This document shows positions 55,685 to 64,000 of a stretch of DNA of 64,000 nucleotides, one piece after another. Both the position numbers and the translations under genes were made by a program. The notes beneath the pieces are model-generated. The model worked only from the letters and a program-made list of their open reading frames with translations. It searched no databases and had not been told where the DNA came from. The stretch spans positions 5,679,501 through 5,743,500 of the forward strand of contig CM045746.1 in NCBI GenBank assembly GCA_024760905.1, given 5' to 3'. Each line of letters opens with the position of its first letter. Position 1 is the first letter of the stretch. The DNA comes from Plotosus lineatus (Eukaryota; Chordata; Actinopteri; Siluriformes; Plotosidae).

Positions 55685-57987
55685 TGGAAACACGACGACA
55701 AACCAGTGTCTCTACCCCTTATACCGGTCCCAAGCCCGGATAAATGCAGAGGGTTGCGACAGGAAGGGCATCCGGCGTAAAACTTCTGCCACATTTAAAA
55801 ATGCAAATGATCAATACAGAATTCATACCGGATCGATCGAGGCCCGGGTTAACAACGACCGCCATCAGTGCTGTCAACCAACAGGGTGCTGATGGAAATT
55901 GGACTACTGTTGGTCGAAGAAGGAGAGGCGGGAGGCGTGTCCGTAGGCAGAGAGAGAAGAGGAAATGCGTGAGCCTCGGACTGAGAGTAGGGACTTTGAA
56001 TGTTGGAACTATGCAAGGAAAAGATAGGGAGCTGGCTGACATGATGCAGAGGAGGAAGGTGGACATACTGTGTGTTCAGGAGACAAAGGTGGAAAGGTAG
56101 CAAAGCTAGAAGCTTAGGAGCAGGAGTTTAAACTGTTTTATAATGGTGTGGATGGGAAGAGAAATGGAGTAGGAGTCATCTTGAAGGAGGGGTTTGTCAG
56201 GAATGTTCTAGAAGTGAAAAGAGTGTCAGACAGAGTGATGAGTCTCAAGTTAGAAATTGAAGGTGTGATGGTCAATGTTGTTAGTGCTTATGCCCCACAG
56301 GCAGTATGTAAGCTAGAAGAGAAGGAGAGATTCTGGAGTGAGTTAGATGAAGTGATGCAGAGTACCCCCAGAGGTGAAAGAGTGGTCATTGGAGCAGACT
56401 TCAATGGACATGTTGGTGCAGGCATCAGAGGGGACAAGGAAGTGATGGGCAGGTTTGGTATCCAGGACAGGAACGCAGAAGGACAGATGTTGATAGATTT
56501 TGCAAAAAGGATGGAAATGGCTGTGGTGAATACTTTCTTCCAGAAGAAACAGGAGCATAGGGTGACTTATAAAAGCGGAGGTCAGAGCACACAGGTAGAC
56601 TACATCTTGTGTAGGCGATGTAATTTGAATGAAGTCAGTGACTGCAAAGTCATAGTGGGTGAGAGTGTTGCCAAACAGCATAGGATGGTGGTGTGCAGGA
56701 TGACTCTGATGGTGAGAAAGGTGAAAAAGGCAAAGGCAGAGCAGAAGACAAAGTGGTGGAAGCTGAAAAAGGAAGAGTGTCGTGTTGTCTTCAAGGAGGA
56801 GTTGAAACAGGGTTTGGGTGGCCAGGAAGTGCTTCCAAATGACTGGGCAACCACAGCAAATGTGATCAGGGACACAGGTCGGAGAGTACTTGGTGTGTCC
56901 TCTGGAAGGAAAGTAGATAAGGAGACTTGGTGGTGGAATGAGGTAGTGCAGGAGTGTGTACAAAGGAAGAGGTTAGCTAAGAAGAAGTGGGACATTGAGA
57001 GGACCGAAGAGAGTAAACAGGAGTACAGGGAGACACAGCGTAAGGCAAAAGTAGCAGTGGCTAAGGCCAAACAAGTATGATGACTTGTATGTTAGGTTGG
57101 ATTGTAAAGAGGGAGAAAATGATCTATACAGGTTGGCACAGCAGAGAAATAGAGATGGGAAGGACGTGCAGCAAGTTAGATTGATAAAGGACAGAGAGGG
57201 AAATGTATTGACTGATGACAGAAGTGTGCTGGGAAGCTGGAAAGAGTACTTTGAAGAGCTGATGAATGGGGAAACTGAGAGAGAAAAAAAGAGTAGAAGA
57301 GGTGACCATTGAGGAGCAGGATGTAGCAAAGATCAGTAAGGGTGAAGTGAAGAGGGCATTGAAGAGGATGAAGAATGGAAAAGCAGTTCGTCCTGATGAT
57401 ATACCTGTGGAGGTATGGAAGTGTCTAGGAGAGGTAGCAGTAGATTTTCTGACAAAAACATTCAACAAGGTACTAGAGAGTGAGCAGATGCTGGAGGAGT
57501 GGAGGAGAAGTGTGCTGGTGCCCATTTTTAAGAACAAGGGAGACGTGCAGAGTTGCAGCAACTACAGAAGGATAAAGTTGATGAGCCATTCGATGAAGTT
57601 ATGGGAAAGAATAGTGGAAGCTAGACTAAGGGCAGAGGTCAACATTTGTGATCAACAGTTTGGGTTTATGCCAAGAAAGAGCACCACAGATGCAGTGTTT
57701 GCTTTGAGGATGTTCATCGAGAAGTACAGAGAAGGTCAGAGGGAGCTACATTGTGCCTTTGTGGATCTGGAAAAAGCATATGACAGGGTGCCAAGAGAAG
57801 AACTGTGGTATTGCATGAGGAAGTCTGGAGTGGCAGAGAAGTATGTTAGACTGGTGCAGGACATGTATAAGAGATGTAAGACAGTGGTGAGGTGTGCTGT
57901 CGATGTGACCGACGAATTCAAGATGGAGGTGGGACTGCATCAAGGGTCAGCTCTGAGCCCCTTCTTGTTTGCTATGGTGATGGACAG
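55685..57987 (+). mobile_element. RTE-X-type LINE copy 4a (EN complete, RT cut by provirus)
   Basis: 5' UTR 55685-55950. The EN frame starts near 55969 (VSLGLRVGTLNVGTM, start codon GTG) with one shift near 56085, then 56148-57080 open for 310 codons with the SAYAPQ motif, GADFNGH, and the TYKSGGQSTQVDYIL segment, so most of EN is intact. The linker shifts near 57075. The RT frame 57266-58021 reaches motif A ([14 protein letters not shown]) and '[13 protein letters not shown]', then runs into the LTR. RT variants ([10 protein letters not shown]) match copy 1a rather than 2a and 3a. Confidence 0.85.
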
Positions 57988-58626
57988 TGTAAGAACTCTC
58001 TCAGAAGAAGCTCTCATGTAAACCTGCACGATCTGGATTCCTGTATCTCAACGTCTGGGAGTACTCCGGGAACAGAGGACAACAAACCACACGAGTGAAA
58101 TCAATCTGATTTATTCATCTGCTGCTCAGTGTGTGTCACTGGGCATAAAGCTTTTATACAGTGGAGGTGTGTGCGTGAAAAAGTGGGTACAGAGTCACAT
58201 GTTTCTTTGTTCACAGCCTAAAAGTTGTACCATAATCAAAGTGCATGATAAGAAACCGTCCATCACATTCCTTTGCCTTAGGGGTGACATTTACTACTCT
58301 GTGAACTTTGACCTCAGAAAGGATGCTGCCTTGTAAAGCATCACAACAGCAATAAAAGTCCACGGTTAAAAGCACAGGAATGCTGCTAATTATACAATGG
58401 TTAAAGATAAGTCAGAATGTGACCTTAAAGTTCTCTTTTATACTTAAATGCAATTAAAGTATAACAACATGAACAGAGTCTTTTCTTGATATAAGATAGA
58501 GTCGTGTTGGCGTGCAAGCTGACAGGATCTAGGGACATCAGAGGACCGCGGTTGACCGGGACCGGTGCTTGAAGGGCAGGCGGGGCCTCATCGCCCTTCG
58601 CCCACTATCTCGGGATCCTCGTAACA
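57988..58626 (-). repeat. Provirus 3' LTR (639 bp)
   Basis: Ends TG…CA: minus-strand start TGTTACGAGG (58626) and end …CTTACA (57988). A TATAAAA box (58152-58158) lies about 40 bases before an AATAAA polyadenylation signal (58110-58115) on the minus strand. The left border is certain because unit 1 shows the uninterrupted LINE (gatggacag|gctcac). Confidence 0.85.
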
Positions 58627-58638
58627 TCCTTCCACCCT
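58627..58638 (-). other. Polypurine tract
   Basis: AGGGTGGAAGGA on the minus strand, directly before the LTR; primer site for plus-strand DNA synthesis in retroviruses. Confidence 0.7.
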
Positions 58639-58647
58639 AGTCAAGCT

Positions 58648-59975
58648 CTACACACGTGACATGGCCCGATAGATGTCATCCTCTCGGGTAGGCAGCTGGG
58701 TGTATTTGGGTTCGCTGAAGGAGCTCGCCAGGGTCCACACACGATCCATCAGGCACCTGAAAATACAGGGTCCGAACACACAAACCAACAACAAGCATAT
58801 ACATACAGGAACAAGCATGGTTAAATACGGGTAAACATGCCGAAAAGAGAGTGGAGGAATCCCCAGCCATAGTTTGGACTTTCGTCGTGTCGCAATTGGG
58901 CCGCTACGGCACGCATTTTTTGTAAAGCCTGAGATATATTGCCCCCAGGTGAGTCATTCGGTGGGATGTAGGTACAGCAGTGTTCGCCTATAAGAACGCA
59001 GACCCCACCTTCCTTTGCGAGCAGTGCATCAAGTGCCATCACGATTCTGGGTGGCCATAAGCCTCAGGGCCGTCAGTTCCTGTTTGATTCCATCGACAGC
59101 TAGGATGGTGTTGTTTACAAACACAGCGAGCCTATAGTGAACCTTATTCAGTTGTCGGCGAATACTACCCACACCGAAGTTTGGGAACAGGATTTCCGCA
59201 AATCTCGTGCCCTCACTTACCAATTGGTGCTCTTCGGGCACCTCAAGATCACTAAGGGCCGACGTGGAGCGCTTTCCGACGAGCTGAGGAAGGAAACTGT
59301 TTGGAGAAAAGGGTGAGGGATGTTTCAATCCGGACGAAGCACACCTACCTCGCTGTAGCCGAAGATACAACCACAGTTGACCATTGCCACAATCCCAATA
59401 CCAATCAGGAATCCATAAAGGTCGCTCCTGATTGAACATTACCCTCCCTGCACTGTCACTTTTTAAGTTAATGGTGTGATTACATCTAACCGGATCTAAT
59501 CCTTGTCCCCAGTGAGATGTTTGGTTGCCAGGTAATTTAACGCATTGTTCGGCACCTTCTGTGTCTAGGAACAGTCATTCTGTGCCTCCCGATCCGGTTC
59601 TGTGCCATTGCCGTCAGACGCCAAAAACATATGGAATACTGCATCCTTAGGTCCCAATGCACAGAAAAGCTTGAATTTGGGTCCAGGTGGCGCCTCAGAA
59701 ATACTTCCGACTGATTAGATGTTCCCCACTCACCCTGCACTCCATGTCATGTTTATAGTGGTGTAATTGTCCCGTGCTGGGGTATATACATATGGGGTTC
59801 CTCCATCATGGGGAAAGAGAGAGCAGACAATACATTCTTCCAGAGTCACATCTCGTTTTACCGTGAAATTCAAATACTGCCAGAACATATTATTTTCTGG
59901 ATGACGGTAATGTGTGCACCAACCCGGGACCACGCATAGCAGCCCGATTAAGAGCAGGGCATAAGAGGTATACAT
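58648..59975 (-). pseudogene. env: Retroviral env, frame-broken
   Basis: Minus strand. It starts with a hydrophobic signal-peptide-like stretch at 59975, then a surface part with possible N-glycosylation sites. The transmembrane subunit has a heptad-like region (59200-59040), an immunosuppressive-domain-like segment, a CX6CC motif (near 58975), a membrane span (near 58830-58770) and a short tail ending at a TAG at 58648-58650. The frame changes at least three times (between 59730 and 59440, near 59035 and near 58840), so no full protein is possible as given. The length, about 440 codons, is short for the group. Role in the family: receptor binding and membrane fusion. Confidence 0.8.
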
Positions 59976-60165
59976 AACTTGGATTTTAAATGGGCGGTTA
60001 TCCGACCCGGGTGCGAGAGGATGTGGTGGTGATACTCATATGTCTATGTCAGGTCTGATCCGTTGGGAGGTACTTCTCCCCTCTTAAGTGATATATGTAT
60101 CTCCGGACCTGGAACAGAGGTAATAAAAATGGACAACATCATAGTCACACAATACAAATAATACT
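59976..60165 (-). other. Short interval between integrase and env
   Basis: No separate gene is seen. It may hold an env splice acceptor; not confirmed. Confidence 0.35.
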
Positions 60166-61350
60166 TCATTGTGGGCTTTTCTTCAGTCTGGTAGCATGGA
60201 TCCACTGTGGAAAGAGGTCAGTTAGTACGGCGGTACGAGTAACAGCGAGTATCTCCGTGGGCTCACTGTAAGGAGAGTCTCCCAAAGAGGAATTTAGTTT
60301 CGCAAATTTCTTAACCAGCACCTTGTCTCCTACCTTGAAGGCATGAGTGCTTGCATCGGCCGGGACCGAAGTATTCTGATTAGTGCGTTCCCAATAGTCA
60401 TTTAGGACCTTAACAAGGCCCACAGCATACTCGCTCATGTGTATATCTAAATCTTCCGTCCCCAAAGCCTGTTTTCCCTTCCTCCAAGGTGCGGGAAAGG
60501 GTCTCCCCATTACCACTTCGTAAGGGGATAAATTCCCTAAGGCCACCTGCGAGGTCATCCGCAGATCCGCTAGGACCACAGGCAGCACCGAAACCCAATT
60601 CCTGGATCCGTGGCGTGCATTGCTTTTCGTAATTTCCCTTTAATTGTTCTGTTTGTTCGTTCCACGATTCCGGAGGACTGAGGGTGATATGGGACATGGA
60701 AACGCCAATTGATCTTTAGCTCTTGGGCCAACAGTTGAGTGACTTTTGAGGTGAATGGTGTGCCTTTGTCCGAATCAATACCCAACGGGAGGCCATATCT
60801 GGGAATAATTTCCTGTGATAACTTTTGAACCACTACTCTAGCGTTTTGCTGCTCCCACACGGGAAAGCTTCAACCCACCGAGAGAATTTATCCACGATAA
60901 CCAGTAGATATTTAAAGGGACCCTGCCGGGCATGTGGGTAAAGTCTATCTGCCACTCCTGGAAGGGAGTATCTGGTTTCGCAGATGCTGATGTGATGCAT
61001 GTGGTTTGGACACATTGTTCTGTGCACAAATCAGGCATTTTTCCAGAATGCTGTGTACCGTAGAGGCTAGTTGTCGTATACAAAAATCTTTTTCCATATC
61101 TGTCACCACCCCTCTTCGACCGCGATGTGTAGGCCCGTGAAACTCGCAGACGAGGAAAGGAAGGCAGTGCGTGGGCAGGCATAAACGACCGGTCGAATCG
61201 AGTAGAATGCCGTCACTCGAGGGCTGAGAGCCCTGCGAGGACCAAAAATCAGTGTCTTCTGTGGACGCCGAGGACTGAAGGGATTTCAGATCCAAGTCAG
61301 GGAGGAGGGCGCTAAGCATGTGTGAGGTTGACACTAGCGCGGGCTGCAGG
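60166..61350 (-). pseudogene. pol (integrase): Retroviral integrase, frame-broken
   Basis: Minus strand. The N-terminal zinc-binding part (HxxxH and CLIC pair) lies near 61140-61020. The catalytic core is in two frames: the first aspartate (WQIDFTH) near 60955 and the second (GIDSDKGTPF) near 60770. The glutamate (SSGIVERTNR) lies near 60670. The C-terminal DNA-binding part (HAFKVGDKVLVKKF near 60330) ends at a stop at 60166. All three acidic residues are visible, but frameshifts near 60950 and 60590 separate them. Inserts viral DNA into the host genome in intact relatives. Confidence 0.85.
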
Positions 61351-62400
61351 AACGGCGGCATGGAGCCGAGCGAGGCAGCCTGTTTAGCCGCGCGGTCAGC
61401 CAAAGAGTTACCTCGTGCCTCATCAGTGTGGTCAGAGGAATGACCGCGGGTCTTTACGATCGCTAAACGGAGCGGGAGATTGCAGGACACAATAAGGTCC
61501 TGTACCAAAATAGAATGTGAAATGGGCTTACCGTCAGCAGCAGTGAAACCACGAGATTGCCAGATACGACCGAAATCATGCGCCACCCAGCGTAACGAGA
61601 GTCAGTGTATATAGTAACATCCTGGTCGGAAGCGAGTGCATGCCCGAGTGAGCGCATATAACTCTGCTGCTTGAGCGGAATTAAAGGGAAGCGAGTACGC
61701 TTCCAAAACTTGGTCCGGTAAGGAACATACCGCGTAGCCACAGAGGAACACTCCGTCGAAGGGTTTCGAGCATGACCCATCTACAAACAGGGAGAGACCT
61801 GTCGAGAGAGGTGTGGATAATAAGTCGGACCTAATATTGGTGTCATGGACAATGGTGTCCATGCAGTCATGTTCCAACGGTTCGCAGTCATCTTGAACAT
61901 TAAGCAGGCGCTGTAGGGCCTGGGCCACGTTATCTAGGGAGGAGGAACAAGAGATGGTTAGATTATCAGTAGCACAAAGGATGGCCTCGTAACCTGAGCG
62001 ACGTTGAGAAGACATGTGTTGTGTAGACAGAGTATTAAGGATATGCCTAACCTGATGGCTGGTGTGTAAAACGAGTGGATGAGAGAGCACTATTTTTTCT
62101 GCTTCGAGAACTAACACCGCACTGGCAGCGACGGCACGGAGACATGCAGGTAAACCCTGAGCCACAGTATCTAGAGTTTTGGAAAGAAAAGCACAAGGCC
62201 TAAGTCCCCCCCCCATGGTCCTGCGCCAAGACTCCAGAAGCCGTGCCGGCCTGGTGAGCGACGTAGAGATGAAAGGGTTTGTTGTAATCCGGGAGCCCGA
62301 GAGCCGGCGCGGAGCATAGGGCCGACTTCAGGGCTTTGAATGCGTCCAGCATGTCCTCAGTCCAGACCAAGGGTTGGTGGAGAGGGTCAGTGTGAGCCAC
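61351..62400 (-). pseudogene. pol (RNase H): RT connection and RNase H domain, frame-broken
   Basis: Minus strand. The connection region (LPDYNKPFHLYVAHQAG near 62300, ending at a shift near 62200) is followed by RNase H motifs: LFVDGS (near 61780), AQAAELYAL (near 61660), TIYTDSRYAG (near 61610) and GNSLADRAAK (near 61400). The D-E-D-D set is visible but split over two frames near 61590. It degrades the RNA strand of the replication intermediate in the family. Confidence 0.8.
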
Positions 62401-63302
62401 GGCAGATGTGTGCTTGGCTCAACAGGGATACTAAAAAACGCCGAGCACAGGTCGATCACGGAGAAATGGGTGTGATCGCAAGGAATAGAAGCCATAATAG
62501 AGGGCACGTCCGGAACGACCGGCGTAACTGGAATGATGAGCTCGTTAATTTTTCTGAGGTCCTGTGTCAAACGCCAGGAACCGTCCGGCTTGGGAACCGG
62601 ATTCACAGGAGTGTTATAAGGGCCTGTGCACGGCACAATGATACCCTGTTCCAGAAGAGCGGCCAAAATAGTGTCAATACCCGACATTTTTTGAGGCGAT
62701 AAGGGGTATTGTCGGATGTACATGGGCGAAATGTGCTTCACGGTAGCTTCATACGGGACGCAGTCCACACAACCCACGTCATTCTTATGTTCTGCCCAAA
62801 GATTGGTGGGCATCGTGTCGAGTACAGGGGGCGAGGTGGAACTCGCCACGCACGCCGAATTAACATTAAAGGGCAAGGGCTGCGCTTGCAATGATAACAG
62901 AGAAACAGAAGAGGTGTCGCACGTTTGAATGGTCATGCTCGAACCTTGTAAAGAGATTTGAAACCCCAGAACACTCATGAGGTCACGGCCTAGCAAATTA
63001 AAAGGGCATTCGGACATATGTACAAAGGAGTAGGATATTTGCAATTTATCAAGCGTAGGGTCATCAGGAAAACATAAAAGAAGGGGCGGCATATATGGGG
63101 AGGAGAAGGGGACCCCATCTATTCCCACAGAGCTGGTAGACCTGGAGGATACAGCACCCTGATAGTCCCTGCCTAAAGAAGATAGGGTTGCACCGCTATC
63201 GATAACAAAAAGATATTCTACCCCTTCTAGAACAACAGGAAGGAGGGGCAGATTCTCATTGCAGGGTGAATTAAACACTAGGTGCATTAAGCTACAGGTC
63301 AC
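62328..63302 (-). pseudogene. pol (PR-RT): Retroviral protease and N-terminal RT, catalytic RT core deleted
   Basis: Minus strand. A retropepsin motif (FVIDSGATLSS near 63200) and a flap-like region come first, then the RT fingers with PKPDGSWRLTQDLRKIN (near 62590) and the first palm strand (HFSVIDLCSAFFSI near 62470). At about 62410 the sequence jumps straight to the connection region, so the remaining palm with the YxDD box and the thumb are absent. Gag ends in a different frame (stop at 63310-63312), so pol would also need recoding, or an indel has occurred. Confidence 0.85.
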
Positions 63303-63309
63303 GGGGTCC

Positions 63310-63987
63310 CTACTCCGTGGGCATCCCTATTCGAGCTCCATGGTATGGGCGTGTTGGCGATACACCTGCGGAACCTGAGTGGGGGGGAGACAAATTATCT
63401 CCTTGGTGGGTCCGAGAGGCAGAATTACATTCGTCTCTCTGTTTCTTTCTACACTCTTTTTTCCAGTGCCCTTCCTTACCACAATAATGACATTTTCCGG
63501 TCTTTCTATACGAATCCCTTCTCCTATTCTTATCACGCGGGCCCTGGGGGGCCACCGCCAGCAGAACCTTATTCTTCACATTCAATAGTCCATCTGATTC
63601 TAACATACGAACCCTTTCTCCGGCAGTTCTAACGATGAGACGTTGACGGTCTGTGAAATGCGGTTTAAGTGCGCTCTGGACTTCTGGGAGACAATTACTT
63701 AAAAAACTGGACACGAACATAGAGTTTGCCGCTTCGGTATCAAGAGGAAACCCTCCTACATGACGCCAAGTTTCAGTAAAGCGATTCCAAAATACCGAGG
63801 TTAGTTCGCCTCGCTTCTGCTTGCAATTGGTCACGTGTGAAAGATCACAAGCTCCCTCCCGTCGGGAGACTAAATAAGCCGTAAGTTGCGCGCGCAGTTG
63901 AGTCAATGCCTCGGGATCATCCCGCCAAAAGAGGGTGGACCGATAGGTGGTGTTACGACGACCCTCGACTTCCCCTTCTTCTTCCAC
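63310..63987 (-). pseudogene. gag: Retroviral gag, C-terminal part (capsid and nucleocapsid)
   Basis: Minus strand. 225 codons are open in the window; the frame may continue upstream of 64000. The capsid C-terminal part includes KQKRGELTSVFWNRFTETWR (like the major homology region) and NCLPEVQSALKPHF. One CCHC zinc knuckle (CHYCGKEGHWKKEC) lies near 63480. A basic and then proline/serine-rich tail ends at a TAG. Packages genomic RNA in the family. The single knuckle fits gamma-like viruses. Confidence 0.85.
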
Positions 63988-64000
63988 TTTAACATTAGTC

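Larger units (their letters stand above)
50908..57987 (+). repeat. Tandem macro-unit, copy 4 (cut by provirus; contains assembly gap)
   Basis: The A block matches copy 1 most closely: it shares the single-base variants and lacks the 57 bases found in copies 2 and 3. It also carries dozens of 1-2 base indels up to the 100-N gap at 54866-54965. After the gap the C and D blocks look cleaner. The unit stops inside the RTE-X reverse transcriptase, where the provirus LTR begins. Confidence 0.85.
57988..64000 (-). mobile_element. Endogenous retrovirus, minus strand, defective (5' part beyond window)
   Basis: Minus-strand order: gag C-terminal part, protease, partial RT, RNase H, integrase, env, polypurine tract, 3' LTR. 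A gamma/epsilon-like group is suggested by one zinc knuckle, an integrase after a single RNase H, and an env transmembrane subunit with a CX6CC motif. The provirus interrupts the RTE-X copy 4a. RT lacks its catalytic core; pol and env carry frameshifts. The 5' LTR, primer-binding site and gag start are outside the window, so age by LTR comparison is not possible here. Confidence 0.93.

Noticed and set aside
62340..62702. 120-codon plus-strand frame opposite the provirus pol
   Set aside because: Shadow of the minus-strand RT and protease; no independent support.
1..64000. CRISPR arrays, phage or plasmid systems, operons
   Set aside because: No such structure; the sequence is vertebrate with introns, SINEs and LINEs.

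Overview
This looks like teleost fish nuclear DNA. There are no prokaryotic genes. The repeats are fish-typical: a Rex3-like RTE LINE, RTE-X-type LINEs, an L2 LINE, several tRNA-derived SINEs, Tc1 and hAT DNA transposons, two leucine-rich-repeat exons of the fish NLR (NLRC3-like) type and a retrovirus-like provirus. The species cannot be told from the sequence.

Most of the window is a tandem array of a 12-14 kb macro-unit. Units start at 1 (window edge, probably cut), 12107, 25466 and 50908. Each unit runs: (A) an unrecognised gene-like block with an acidic open segment, a minus-strand tRNA SINE, an exon-like block built on a 270-nt repeat, a short coiled-coil-like exon and a terminal open segment (about 3.2 kb); (B) a CATA-rich minisatellite; (C) AT-rich spacer; (D) one or two head-to-tail RTE-X LINE copies; (E) a microsatellite, a Tc1 element and a short RTE-derived element; (F) AT-rich spacer ending in a CpG-richer promoter-like patch and a small proline-rich two-exon gene candidate. 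Units differ by insertions and deletions. Unit 1 has lost the F promoter and gene. Unit 2 has an L2 insertion. Unit 3 has a hAT element inside the repeat exon, and a 9.5 kb foreign segment (35928-45404) replaces part of its second LINE. Unit 4 has a 100-N assembly gap and is cut at 57987 by the provirus.

The 35928-45404 segment holds two NLR-type LRR exons (one with a broken splice donor), a degraded hAT-like zinc-finger exon, a degraded L1/Tx1-type LINE piece, a decayed minus-strand Rex3 and several SINE pieces. From 57988 to the window end lies a minus-strand provirus: one full LTR, polypurine tract, env, integrase, RNase H, a partial RT without its catalytic core, protease and the C-terminal part of gag. 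It is defective by frameshifts and by the RT deletion.

The only candidates for host genes are the small proline-rich gene in F (two copies), the repeat-exon gene in A (four copies, mostly frame-damaged) and the NLR fragments. Everything else is transposon-derived or simple sequence. Open frames in the CATA, CA and TA tracts are artefacts of stop-poor simple repeats.
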